From the NCBI GenBank assembly GCA_052093225.1, contig JBQDDG010000015.1:1-64000 (forward strand): 64,000 nucleotides of DNA, in the 5' to 3' direction. Below, piece by piece: positions 1 through 9,961 of this stretch (within the stretch, counting starts at the first letter, position 1; the number at the start of each line of letters is the position of its first letter). This DNA comes from JB111 sp052093225 (lineage in GTDB: Bacteria; Actinomycetota; Actinomycetes; Actinomycetales; Actinomycetaceae). The translations under genes and the position numbers were made by a program. Under the pieces are notes generated by a model. It was not told the origin of the DNA. It did no database searches and saw only the letters and a program-made list of their open reading frames with translations.

Positions 1-46
1 GTACCCGCGGTACCCGCAGGACCCGCCGTACCCGCAGGACCCGCGG
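1..46. repeat. short tandem GC repeat at window edge
   Basis: The first 46 bases are made of near-identical units of the form GTACCCGC and AGGACCCGC. They read as a Pro/Gln/Asp-rich or Ala/Gly/Pro-rich low-complexity peptide depending on strand. They may be the tail of a low-complexity coding segment or an intergenic repeat just after the metallophosphoesterase stop. The left context is cut off, so no gene is assigned. Confidence 0.4.
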
Positions 47-1057
47 TCAGCTCTCCCCGCGCGGCGCGACGAGCGTGAGGACCGTCGCCTCCGGCCGGCA
101 GGCGAACCGCACCGGCGCGTACGGGCTGGTCCCGAGCCCGGCCGACACGTGCAGCCAGGTCGAGACCTCACCGCCCTTGCGGTCGGGCCGCGCTCCGGGC
201 CACCCGTGCAGCCCCGACGCGCGCCCGGTGTCGAGGTCGCAGTTCGTCACCAGCGCCCCGTAGAACGGCACGCACAGCTGACCGCCGTGGGTATGGCCGG
301 CGAGGATGAGGTCGCAGCCGTCGTCGGCCATGTCGTCGAGCACCCGCGTGTACGGGGCGTGCGACACGCCGAGGTGGACCGTTGGTAGCCGACCCGCGGC
401 GTCGTCGGCCCCGTCGTCCGCCTCCAGCCCGAGCCCGGGGCGCCCCGGGAACCGGTCGCGGTCCAGGTGGGGGTCGTCGACGCCGACGGCCGTCACCCGC
501 ACGCCGCGGACCTCGACGGCGTCGCGCCGGTTCGTGAGGTCGATCCACCCGCCGGAGGTGAGCATCTCGACGAGCTCTCCGGTGGGCAAGGGGGTGAAGC
601 TCGACCCGTCCCGCTCGTCCTCCGAGGACGGCCCGGTCAGGTAGCGCACCGGGTTGCGCCACTCGGGGGCGGCGTAGTCGTTGGACCCGAGCACGAAGAA
701 CCCGGGCACGTCGAGGAACCGACCGAGCGCCTGCCGCAGCGGCTCGATCGCGTCCGCCGAGGCGATGAGGTCACCGGTCAGCACGACGAGATCGACCTCG
801 ACCTCGCCGAGCGACCGCAGCCACTTGAGCTTGGCCTTCTGCGTGGGCAAGAGATGCAGGTCCGACAGGTGCAGGATCCGCAGCGGCTCCTTGCCGGCGG
901 CGAGGGTCGTCACGCGGGCGTGCCGGAGCGTGAACATCCGCGCCTCGACGAGCGTCCAGGTCGCGAGGGCGGCCGGGACGGCGGCGAGCGCGTACGGGCC
1001 GGCCAGCCGGGCCGCCCGCGACAGTCCGCGTCCGACCGCGCGCCAGGGCGTGGCCAT
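47..1057 (-). CDS. metallophosphoesterase (calcineurin-like, Rv3683 type)
   Basis: Predicted membrane-anchored metallophosphoesterase of 336 aa; the substrate is unknown. An N-terminal hydrophobic segment (about residues 20-38) is followed by the di-metal motifs HLSDLHLL, LTGDL, GVSHAPY and GHTHGGQ. The usual GNHD block is GSND here, which I believe also occurs in actinobacterial relatives. It starts with ATG directly after the TAG stop of the upstream penicillin-binding protein gene with no spacer, so the two are almost certainly co-transcribed. The PBP-phosphoesterase pair next to a Wbl gene matches ponA2-Rv3683 beside whiB4 in mycobacteria, which suggests an envelope-related role. The exact function is not shown by the sequence. 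Confidence 0.85.
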   Translation of the reverse strand: MATPWRAVGRGLSRAARLAGPYALAAVPAALATWTLVEARMFTLRHARVTTLAAGKEPLRILHLSDLHLLPTQKAKLKWLRSLGEVEVDLVVLTGDLIASADAIEPLRQALGRFLDVPGFFVLGSNDYAAPEWRNPVRYLTGPSSEDERDGSSFTPLPTGELVEMLTSGGWIDLTNRRDAVEVRGVRVTAVGVDDPHLDRDRFPGRPGLGLEADDGADDAAGRLPTVHLGVSHAPYTRVLDDMADDGCDLILAGHTHGGQLCVPFYGALVTNCDLDTGRASGLHGWPGARPDRKGGEVSTWLHVSAGLGTSPYAPVRFACRPEATVLTLVAPRGES

Positions 1058-3505
1058 CTAGTCGCCACCCCCCGACGGCGGCTCGGGCGGCGGCGGGTCG
1101 TCGGGCGCGTCGGACGGGGACGGGTCCTCCGGCTCGGAGCTCGGCTCGCTCGCGGGCTCCTGGGTCGGCGGGCCGGACGAGGGATAGATGTTGACGACGG
1201 ATCCCCGCGGCACCGACGAGCCGGAGGCCGGGCTGGTCGCCGCGATCCCGCCGGCGCGCCACTCGGAGGGACGTTCCGCACCCACGCTCACGGTGAAACC
1301 GGCGCGTTCGAGCAGCGTCGTCGCGTCGTCGACCGAGTAGCCGACGACGTCCGGCACGGAGACGGTCGGTTCGTCGTCATCGTCGTCGGGGGTGCTGGGC
1401 CGGTTCGCCGTCCGGTCGGGGAACTGGAGGACGGGCTCGCCCTCGAGCGCACGCGTCGTGTACTGGGAGAAGACCATCGCGGGGTAGAGGCCGCCGTAGA
1501 CCTCCGCGTGGAACTGGCCGTTGATCGTCGAGTCGAACATCGATGCGTTGGAGTCGATGTGCCCCATCCAGATCGCCGTGGCGAGCTGCGGCGTGTAGCC
1601 GCCGAACCACGCGGCGGCGTCGGCGGTGGCGGTACCGGTCTTCCCGGCCGCCGGGCGTCCGTCCTCGAGGACGGCGTTCGCGCCGGTGGCGGTCGGCTGG
1701 ACCACGGCCTCGAGGGCGGTCGTCACCTCGGCGGCCACCTCCGGGGCGAGCACCTCGGCACAGGTCGCGGGCGGCAGCGGCACGTCGTTGCCGGCGGCGT
1801 CGGTGACCTCGAGGACCGCCACCGGGTCGCAGTGCACACCCTCGGCGCCGAGCGTCGCGACGGCCTCGGCGATCTGCATTGGGGTGTTCTGGTTCGTGCC
1901 GAGCAGCATGGACGGGCGGGGGACCATGGGGTCGCCGTTGGCCTGGGAGTCGACGCCCATGGCGCCGGCCGTCTCGGTGATCCCGCAGAGGTCGAGCTGT
2001 GTGCCCATCTCGATGAACGGCGTGTTGATCGAGCGGGCGGTCGCGTCCCGGACCGTGACGAGGCCGCGCGCGGCTCCCAGCCCGGACTCGAGGTTGCCCG
2101 GCCGGTAGTCGTCGGCGACCTCCGGCATGCAGGAGATGTTCCACTCGGAGCGACGGAACTCGCGGTCCGTGGCGCTGACCCGGTCGTTGATCGAGTGCCC
2201 CTCGGAAACCCACTCCGTGAGCGTGAAGACCTTGAAGAACGAGCCGGTGAGGAAGCCGTTGCCACCGCCGCGGTCGGTGCCGACGTTGAGGTTGATGAGC
2301 GTGGCGTCCTGGTCCGTCTCCGTCGGCGGCCCGTAGTTGGTGTTCTGCACCATCGCCTGGATGCGTCCGGTGCCCGGTTCGATCGAGGTCAGCGCCATCC
2401 GGATGTCCGACGCGTCGGTCACCGGGACGTTGGTCGTCACCGTCTCGTAGGCGGCGGCCTGGCGCTCGAGGTCGAGCGTGGTGGTGATCGTCAGGCCACC
2501 GCGGTAGAGCATCGCCTGCCGGTCCGCGCGCGAATCGCCCCACGCCTCGTTGGCGAGGAGGTCCTTGACGACGTAGTCGCAGAAGTAGGCCGCATTCCCC
2601 GCCGAACCGCACCCGTTCTGGGTGTACGTGACGTCGAGCATCTCCTCGACGGGCGTGGCGACCGCCTCGGCGTGCTGCTCCTCGGTGATGAACTCCAGCC
2701 GCAGCATGTTGTCGAGCACGAGGTCACGACGGACCTGGGCGTTGTCCGGGTGCGCGACCGGGTCCCACCGCGCCGGCGACTGCGTGATGCCGGCGAGCAG
2801 CGCGGACTCGGCCACGGTCATCTCGTCGGCCGAGTGGTTGAAGTAGTGCACCGACGCCGACTCCACGCCGTACACCGACGGGCCGAACTGAGCGATGTTG
2901 AGGTAGCCGGTGAGGATCTCGTCCTTCGACTGCTGCTGCTCGAGCGCGATGGCGAGCCGGGCCTCGCGGAGCTTGCGGCCGAGCGACGTCTCGACGGCGC
3001 CCTCGATCGCCTCCGCGTCGCCCGAGCGCCGGCCCTGCTCGATGAGCAGGTTCTTCACGTACTGCTGGGTGAGCGTGGACGCGCCCGCGAGCGCGCCGCC
3101 GGTGAGGTTGTTGACCGTGGCGCGCGCGATGCCCTGCAGGTCCACGCCGTTGTGCTCGTAGAACCGCTCGTCCTCGATCGCGACGACTGCGTACTTCATG
3201 TTGGGGGAGATCGCCTCGGACTCGACGATGATCCGGTTCTCGGCGTAGAAGGTGCTCAGCACGGTGCCGTCGGACGCGAGGATCGTCGAGCGCTCGGACG
3301 GCTCGGGGATGCCGAGCTCGGCCGGCAGGTCGCCGAAGAGCTCGGTGCCGGCCCGCGTGACCTGGCCGGTCGTCGCCACGGCGGGCATGACGAGCGCCGC
3401 GCTCAGCAGGCCGCCGGCGACCGAGACCAGGACGAACGCGAGCACCATGACGATCGCCTGGTCGACGCGTACGGCGCGCCGGGGACGCGAGGAGCTGCGG
3501 GACAT
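1058..3505 (-). CDS. ponA: class A penicillin-binding protein with PASTA domain
   Basis: Bifunctional peptidoglycan glycosyltransferase/transpeptidase of 815 aa that polymerises and cross-links the cell wall outside the membrane. A short basic cytoplasmic tail and one membrane helix (about 18-40) come first. The GT51 domain follows, with EDERFYEHNG (Glu111) and GASTLTQQYVKN. The transpeptidase domain has SFFK (Ser422, Lys425), SIN (492-494) and KTG (622-624). A single PASTA domain lies near 708-780, and the protein ends in a Pro/Ser/Glu-rich tail. It is divergent from a Wbl gene and followed directly by the phosphoesterase, as ponA2 is in M. tuberculosis. All catalytic motifs are present. Ortholog level (PonA2-like) rests on gene order. 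Confidence 0.93.
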   Translation of the reverse strand: MSRSSSRPRRAVRVDQAIVMVLAFVLVSVAGGLLSAALVMPAVATTGQVTRAGTELFGDLPAELGIPEPSERSTILASDGTVLSTFYAENRIIVESEAISPNMKYAVVAIEDERFYEHNGVDLQGIARATVNNLTGGALAGASTLTQQYVKNLLIEQGRRSGDAEAIEGAVETSLGRKLREARLAIALEQQQSKDEILTGYLNIAQFGPSVYGVESASVHYFNHSADEMTVAESALLAGITQSPARWDPVAHPDNAQVRRDLVLDNMLRLEFITEEQHAEAVATPVEEMLDVTYTQNGCGSAGNAAYFCDYVVKDLLANEAWGDSRADRQAMLYRGGLTITTTLDLERQAAAYETVTTNVPVTDASDIRMALTSIEPGTGRIQAMVQNTNYGPPTETDQDATLINLNVGTDRGGGNGFLTGSFFKVFTLTEWVSEGHSINDRVSATDREFRRSEWNISCMPEVADDYRPGNLESGLGAARGLVTVRDATARSINTPFIEMGTQLDLCGITETAGAMGVDSQANGDPMVPRPSMLLGTNQNTPMQIAEAVATLGAEGVHCDPVAVLEVTDAAGNDVPLPPATCAEVLAPEVAAEVTTALEAVVQPTATGANAVLEDGRPAAGKTGTATADAAAWFGGYTPQLATAIWMGHIDSNASMFDSTINGQFHAEVYGGLYPAMVFSQYTTRALEGEPVLQFPDRTANRPSTPDDDDDEPTVSVPDVVGYSVDDATTLLERAGFTVSVGAERPSEWRAGGIAATSPASGSSVPRGSVVNIYPSSGPPTQEPASEPSSEPEDPSPSDAPDDPPPPEPPSGGGD

Positions 3506-3712
3506 GGCACTCAGAGTACGCAGCGGGGTCGTGGCAGCGGTGCAGGCCGGGTCACACGCGGGCGACGAGTTCGTGGCTAGTTCGTCTCATCTTGGCGGAA
3601 GGGTCTTCCCATAACTTCAGAATCCGGGCTATTTTCGGCGCAACATGTTTCGTTCCGGGAGCGTCCGACCCGGGAGTCACATGCATCGAACCATCGAGAG
3701 AGGTGTGCCGCG
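3506..3712. promoter_or_regulatory. divergent promoter region, PBP / Wbl
   Basis: A 207-bp intergenic region, clearly less GC-rich than its surroundings near 3600-3660, serves both divergent genes. It contains two GTTCGT copies exactly 11 bp apart (3569-3574 and 3580-3585). It also contains a short inverted repeat, GGAAG-GGT-CTTCC (3597-3609). Either could be a regulator site, but neither matches a consensus I can name with confidence. A purine-rich GAGAGAGG (3696-3702 region) supplies the ribosome binding site for the Wbl gene. Confidence 0.4.
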
Positions 3713-4039
3713 TTGATTGACGCAAGCTGGACGATGAAGGCAGCGTGCGCGGAGATGGACCCCGACGTCCTCTTCGCCGAGGGCCCGGCCCAGCGTCAGG
3801 TGCGAGGCGTCTGCTTCGCCTGCCCCGTCCGTATGGAGTGTCTCGCCGACGCGCTGGAGGCCGGTCCGGTCCAGGGTGTGTGGGGTGGTCTGACCGAGCG
3901 GGAACGCCGCGCGCTGCGCCGTCGCTACCCGTCCGTCACCTCCTGGCGCGAGGCGCTGCGTCGTGAGGACGACGCCGTCATCGCCCAGCTGAGGGAGGCC
4001 GAGGCGCCGCGTCTGCTCATGGCGCGTCCCGCACGCTGA
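3713..4039 (+). CDS. WhiB/Wbl-family iron-sulfur regulator (WblA/WhiB4-like)
   Basis: Small redox-sensing transcription regulator of 108 aa. The four cluster ligands are visible: Cys in the MKAACAEMDP segment, then CFACPVRMEC supplies the remaining three in the C-x2-C-x5-C arrangement. The Wbl signature GVWGGLTERERRALRR follows, then a basic C-terminus suited to DNA contact. The start is TTG at 3713, placed about 10 bases after a GAGAGAGG ribosome binding site; an internal ATG at 3734 is the alternative. It is divergent from the class A PBP, the position of wblA in Streptomyces and whiB4 in Mycobacterium. In those genera this family controls development or oxidative stress responses; the role here is inferred. 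Confidence 0.9.
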   Translation: MIDASWTMKAACAEMDPDVLFAEGPAQRQVRGVCFACPVRMECLADALEAGPVQGVWGGLTERERRALRRRYPSVTSWREALRREDDAVIAQLREAEAPRLLMARPAR

Positions 4040-4049
4040 GGCACGGTCC

Positions 4050-4055
4050 TAGGAT
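4050..4055 (+). promoter_or_regulatory. -10 hexamer TAGGAT of a probable leaderless promoter
   Basis: TAGGAT lies exactly 12 to 7 bases before the ATG at 4062, and there is no Shine-Dalgarno between them. This fits transcription starting at the A of the ATG. The same arrangement recurs at several other genes in the window. Confidence 0.55.
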
Positions 4056-4061
4056 CGGGGT

Positions 4062-4223
4062 ATGACCACCTGGGAGTACGCCACCGTTCCGCTGCTGATC
4101 CACGCCACCAAGGCGATCCTCGACCAGTGGGGGGCCGACGGGTGGGAGCTCGTCCAGGTCGTCCCCGGCCCCGAGGGTTCCTCCAACCTCGTCGCCTACC
4201 TCAAGCGCCCGAAGGACGCGTGA
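4062..4223 (+). CDS. small DUF4177-like protein (53 aa)
   Basis: A 53-aa protein of unknown function. It begins MTTWEYATVPLL and contains the pattern WEY...DQWGADGWELV, characteristic of the short DUF4177 family in which a strand-helix-strand unit carries a GWELV motif. The C-terminus is basic. It starts at ATG 4062 and its stop (TGA 4221-4223) overlaps the ATG of ridA by one base, so the two are translationally coupled. The gene sits between Wbl and RidA genes, as in related actinomycetes. It is easily missed because of its size. No function is proposed. Confidence 0.75.
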   Translation: MTTWEYATVPLLIHATKAILDQWGADGWELVQVVPGPEGSSNLVAYLKRPKDA

Positions 4224-4702
4224 TGACCGCCGAGGCGCGACTCGTCCAGCTCGGGGTCGAGCTGCCCCCGGTTGCGACCCCCGTCGCGGCCTACGTGCCG
4301 GCGGTCCGCACCGGCAACCTCGTGCAGACCTCCGGCCAGCTCCCGGTCGTCGCGGGCGAGCCGACGCACACGGGGCTCGTGGGCGCGGAGGTGACGCCCG
4401 AGGACGCGTACGCCGCGGCCCGCACGGCCACGCTCAACGCCCTCGCGGCCGTCCGGTCGGTCACCGGTTCCCTCGACGCCGTCACCAGGGTCGTCAAGGT
4501 CACCGGCTACGTCGCCTCGGCGCCGGGCTTCACCGGGCAGCCGCAGGTCGTCAACGGCGCCTCCGAGCTCATCGGCGAGATCTTCGGCGAGGTCGGCCGG
4601 CATGCACGGGCCGCCGTCGGCGTCGCCGTCCTCCCGCTGGGCGTGCCCGTCGAGGTCGAGGTCCTCGTCGAGGTCACCCCCGCCGAGGGCGCGAGCCACT
4701 GA
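4223..4702 (+). CDS. RidA-family protein (reactive imine deaminase-like)
   Basis: A 159-aa member of the RidA/YjgF/Rv3678c family, whose best-known members hydrolyse reactive enamine/imine intermediates made by PLP enzymes. Seen in the sequence are the strand GNLVQTSGQLPV, the helix EDAYAAARTATLNAL, VVKVTGYVAS and a C-terminal EVEVLVEV strand. The usual active-site Arg region reads GRHARAAVGVAVLP, so Arg is followed by the common small-residue stretch. ATG 4223 overlaps the stop of the 53-aa gene. In mycobacteria a RidA paralog also sits between whiB4 and crp, so placement is conserved. The precise substrate cannot be told. Confidence 0.85.
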   Translation: MTAEARLVQLGVELPPVATPVAAYVPAVRTGNLVQTSGQLPVVAGEPTHTGLVGAEVTPEDAYAAARTATLNALAAVRSVTGSLDAVTRVVKVTGYVASAPGFTGQPQVVNGASELIGEIFGEVGRHARAAVGVAVLPLGVPVEVEVLVEVTPAEGASH

Positions 4703-4710
4703 CCACCGCA

Positions 4711-4755
4711 CGACGACGGGGGCCGGGTCCCGTACGGAACCCGGCCCCGTCGTCG
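4711..4755. terminator. bidirectional hairpin terminator ridA / crp
   Basis: Long inverted repeat: CGACGACGGGGGCCGGGT (4711-4728) pairs with ACCCGGCCCCGTCGTCG (4739-4755) with one bulged G. It lies between the convergent ridA and crp genes and could stop transcription from both sides. There is only a weak T-run. Confidence 0.75.
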
Positions 4756-4763
4756 TTCTCGCG

Positions 4764-5441
4764 TCAGCGGGCTCGGCGGCGCAGACGCTCGATGTCGAGC
4801 AGCAGCACGGCGCGTCCTTCGAGGCGGATCCAGCCGCGCGAGACGAAGTCGGCGAGCGACTTGTTCACCGTCTCGCGGGAGGCGCCGACGAGCTGGGCGA
4901 GCTCCTCCTGCGTGAGGTCGTGCGGCACGTGCACGCCCTCGGACGTGGACTCGCCGAACCGGTCCGCGAGATCGAGGAGCGCCTTGGCCACGCGGCCGGG
5001 CACGTCGGAAAACACGAGGTCGCCGAGCGCGGTGTTCGTGCGACGCAGACGCTGGGCGAGCGAGCGCAGGAGCCGCTTGCCGAGCCCGGGACTCGTGTCG
5101 ATGTACTCCATGAGGTCCCGGTGCTCGAGGACGAGCATCCGCGTCGGCGCGACGGCGGTGGCCGTCGTCGAGCGGGGGCCCGGGTCGAACAGGGTGAGCT
5201 CGCCGAGGAGCTCGCCCGTGCCGAGCACGGCGAGCAGGTTCTCCCGGCCGTCGGCCGACCGGTGGCCGACCTTCACCTTGCCGTCGAGCAGGATGTAGAG
5301 GCGGTCGCCCGGCTCACCCTCCCGGAACAGGATCTCGCCGCGGCGCAGCTTGATCTGTCCCATGACCTGCAGGAGGGCGGCGCGGTCGGCCTCCTCGAGG
5401 TCCTCGAACAACGGGACCGAGTCGATGACGTCACCATCCAC
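4764..5441 (-). CDS. crp: Crp/Fnr-family transcription regulator
   Basis: cAMP-receptor-type regulator of 225 aa, the usual length of actinobacterial Crp/GlxR proteins. The N-terminal cyclic-nucleotide-binding fold includes FREGEPGDRLYILLDGKVKV and the phosphate-binding region GELLGELTLFDPGPRSTTA. A long dimer helix follows, then a winged helix-turn-helix (LTQEELAQLVGASRETVNKS). The start is GTG 5441, about five bases after AAGGAGA; a longer reading frame upstream is spurious. It is convergent with ridA and divergent from nth, as in Mycobacterium (Rv3676) and Streptomyces. Crp in this phylum governs central metabolism and development; targets here are unknown. Confidence 0.93.
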   Translation of the reverse strand: MDGDVIDSVPLFEDLEEADRAALLQVMGQIKLRRGEILFREGEPGDRLYILLDGKVKVGHRSADGRENLLAVLGTGELLGELTLFDPGPRSTTATAVAPTRMLVLEHRDLMEYIDTSPGLGKRLLRSLAQRLRRTNTALGDLVFSDVPGRVAKALLDLADRFGESTSEGVHVPHDLTQEELAQLVGASRETVNKSLADFVSRGWIRLEGRAVLLLDIERLRRRAR

Positions 5442-5537
5442 GGCACTTCTCCTTCTCTCACGACGGCAGTACCTCGGGGCACTATCGACCCATCCTGCCA
5501 TCCTCTGTGACGGCGGGCACCCTGCCTCGCCGGGACG

Positions 5538-5543
5538 TAGCAT
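5538..5543 (+). promoter_or_regulatory. -10 hexamer TAGCAT, probable leaderless promoter of nth
   Basis: TAGCAT occupies positions -12 to -7 relative to the GTG at 5550 and no ribosome binding site precedes that GTG. This is the layout expected of a leaderless actinobacterial transcript. Confidence 0.55.
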
Positions 5544-5549
5544 CGGGAT

Positions 5550-6180
5550 GTGGATCGAGGACCTGCGCGGACGGCCGAGGCGGCCGACGAGATCCTCGCC
5601 GAGACCTACCCCGACGCCCGCTGCGAGCTCGACCACGAGAATGCTTTCGAGCTGCTCGTGGCGACCGTCCTGTCGGCCCAGACCACCGACGAACGCGTGA
5701 ATACCGTCACCCCCGAGCTCTTCCGCCGCTGGTCCACGCCCGCCGCCCTCGCGGGCGCCGACGAGGCCGAGGTGCGCGGCGTCGTCCGGGTGCTCGGCTT
5801 CCAGGCACGCAGGGCGGGCCAGCTCGTGGGGCTCGCCCGGGCCCTCGTCCACGAGCACGACGGCGAGGTGCCGGCCGACCGGGACGCGCTCGTCGCGCTG
5901 CCCGGGGTGGGCCGGAAGACGGCGCACGTGGTGCTCGGCAACGCGTTCGGGATCCCGGCGATCACGGTCGACACCCACGTCGGCCGGCTCGCCCGCCGGC
6001 TCGGGCTCACCACCGCGACGGCGCCGCTCGCCGTCGAGAAGGACCTCGCCGCGGTGCTGCCGCGCGCGGGGTGGACCGTCACGTGCCACCGGCTCATCGC
6101 CCACGGCCGCGCGGTGTGCACCGCCCGGGCCCCGGCGTGCGGGGAGTGCCCGCTCGCCGGGGTGTGCCCGCGCGTCGGGG

Positions 6181-6206
<26 letters not shown>
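5550..6206 (+). CDS. nth: endonuclease III
   Basis: DNA glycosylase/AP lyase of 218 aa for oxidised pyrimidines in base-excision repair. The helix-hairpin-helix LPGVGRKTAHVVLGNAFG carries the catalytic Lys, and the catalytic Asp lies in VDTHVGRLARRLG. The [4Fe-4S] loop near the C-terminus has the exact spacing C-x6-C-x2-C-x5-C (CTARAPACGECPLAGVC). The start is GTG 5550. It is divergent from crp, the order found in many actinobacteria. Its last 26 bases overlap the end of the convergent acs gene. Confidence 0.95.
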
Positions 6207-8154
<1,948 letters not shown>

Positions 8155-8211
8155 GTAGGGCCCCTTCGCCGTCGTGGGCCCGTCGGGCCCGGAACGCTTC
8201 CGGGACCGAGC

Positions 8212-9846
8212 CTAACCACGTGGCCGCGTGGCGTGCCTCTCCTCCGCGATGAACGCACCCTCCGCGCGGCCGGCCCGGCGTGCGCCGTGGCAGGCCACGG
8301 CGATCGCGACGAGAACCGCCCCGTGGAGCAGGAGCCTGCCCGAGCTGCCCTCGGTGACCACGTGGGCCGCGATGTTCTCGCCCACCGCGCCGATGCCGGA
8401 GATGTCCGCGAGGCCGTCGAGCACGGGCTGGAGGAGGTCGGACAGCGGGCCGGGGGCGACGAGCCAGGCCACGCCGAGCACGGTGCCGACCGCGCCCCAC
8501 ACCCACGCGCCGATCGAGCTGACGCGGGCGAGGAGGACGAGAAGGAACGCGAGGACGACCCCCGCGCCGAGCTCCGCGACGTGCTCGACGACGACGTCGC
8601 CGGTGACCCAGGCCGTGTTCGTGCCGGCGGTGAGGCGGGCGCCCGCGTCGATGATGAGGTACCAGGCCACGGGGGCGAGCACGAGCGAGGCCAGGAGGAC
8701 CCACAGGTGGGTGCCGAAACCGCGGCTCGGCGGGTCGTCCTGCGGGGCGTCGCCGGCCCAGGTGTCGGGCAGGCCGGTGCCCTCGGGCCCGCCGGTGCGG
8801 GCGGTCGTGCCGGTCACCCGGGTCGTTCCGCTGGTCCCCTGCGCGTCGGCGGCACGGGCCTCCGGCGTGGTGCGCGAACGGGAGGCGGCGAGGCCGGCGG
8901 CGCCGGTGGCCAGCGCGGCGGTGCCACCGTGGGAGTCGTCGGTGCCGCTCGCGTCCGGCGTCCGGGCCGATCCGCCCGGGCCTGCGGCTGCGTCCGGCGC
9001 GACGTCGGCGGAGGCCGCGCTGTTGCCGTTGCGCACCGCGTCGCGGGAGGCCACGAAGAGCGGCGTCCAGGAGTCGTCGTCCTCGGTGGCCGGTGCCGTG
9101 GTGGCTGTGGTCGCCGTGGCGTCGGTCGTGCCGGCCTCGGCCGAGGTCTCGGTGGTGGTCGTCGTCGTCACGGGTGGCTCGTCGCCGTCCGATGCGAACG
9201 CGGCGTCCCAGGAGTCGGCGTCCAGCTCGTCGTCGGTCCCGGCGGCCGGGTGTACGGCGGTGTCGTTCTCGCCGGGCCCGTCCTCGACGTCGGTCCGCTC
9301 GTGCTCGCGGGTCCGCTCGCCGGTCACGGTCTGCTCGTCCGTGGGGCGCTCCTCGTCGACGACGTCGCGCTCGTCGGCGACGGGTGCCTCGTCCGCGTCC
9401 GGGTGCTCGAGGGCGACGGTCTGCTCGTCCGCGAGGGGCTCCTCGTCGATGACGGGTTCGTCGTCCACGACCGGACGCTGGTCGACGACGTCGTCCTCGT
9501 CCGCGAAGGGCCGCCGGTCCTCGTCGGCGACAGGTCCCTCGTCGGCCACGGGACTCGCGTCGGTCACAGGACCGACGCCGTCGACCGGGTCCGCGTCGGG
9601 CGAGAGGTCCGCGTCGGTGGGCGGCGGCGGTGCGGCGGGCGCGATCTCGCCGTCGTCGTCCGGCCGGGCGACGCTCGCACCGCCGCCGGTCACGCCGCCG
9701 GCGGCCGGGGCAGGTTCGTCGTCGCGGCCGGAGGGCCGAGCCATCCGCTCGGTCGACGACGTGGGCAGGAGAGCGCGACGGCGAGCGTCGGCGAGCTCGT
9801 CGTCGGCCGACGTGCGCGACCCGTCCGAGATCGGGTTGTCCGTCAC
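8212..9846 (-). CDS. acidic-repeat protein with C-terminal membrane domain
   Basis: A 544-aa protein not recognised from any named family. Residues 1-90 are polar and low in complexity. Residues about 95-180 are an imperfect acidic repeat built on units like PVADE, VVDE and PLADE. Residues 185-375 are Ser/Thr/Ala/Gly-rich, including a run of six Thr. The C-terminal 160 residues contain about four hydrophobic segments (for example HLWVLLASLVLAPVAWYLI and GAGVVLAFLLVLLARV). The start is GTG 9846 after GAGGAGG. The layout suggests a long disordered cytoplasmic tail on a small membrane domain. It lies between acs and the Tad locus. No function is proposed. Confidence 0.75.
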   Translation of the reverse strand: MTDNPISDGSRTSADDELADARRRALLPTSSTERMARPSGRDDEPAPAAGGVTGGGASVARPDDDGEIAPAAPPPPTDADLSPDADPVDGVGPVTDASPVADEGPVADEDRRPFADEDDVVDQRPVVDDEPVIDEEPLADEQTVALEHPDADEAPVADERDVVDEERPTDEQTVTGERTREHERTDVEDGPGENDTAVHPAAGTDDELDADSWDAAFASDGDEPPVTTTTTTETSAEAGTTDATATTATTAPATEDDDSWTPLFVASRDAVRNGNSAASADVAPDAAAGPGGSARTPDASGTDDSHGGTAALATGAAGLAASRSRTTPEARAADAQGTSGTTRVTGTTARTGGPEGTGLPDTWAGDAPQDDPPSRGFGTHLWVLLASLVLAPVAWYLIIDAGARLTAGTNTAWVTGDVVVEHVAELGAGVVLAFLLVLLARVSSIGAWVWGAVGTVLGVAWLVAPGPLSDLLQPVLDGLADISGIGAVGENIAAHVVTEGSSGRLLLHGAVLVAIAVACHGARRAGRAEGAFIAEERHATRPRG

Positions 9847-9961
9847 CGTGGGTGCCTCCTCGACGTGACCTGGTCGTGGCGGGACCTCGCCCCACCGATC
9901 CCTGACACGCTACGGCCGCGAGGCGGCCCGCCCGTGGAGGCACCACGGCGCGTTGCGGGCG

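Noticed and set aside
467..3580. Very long plus-strand open frame opposite the PBP gene (over 1000 codons)
   Set aside because: It is the antisense shadow of the PBP and phosphoesterase genes, rich in Arg/Gly/Val as expected from third-position GC bias, with no recognisable motif.
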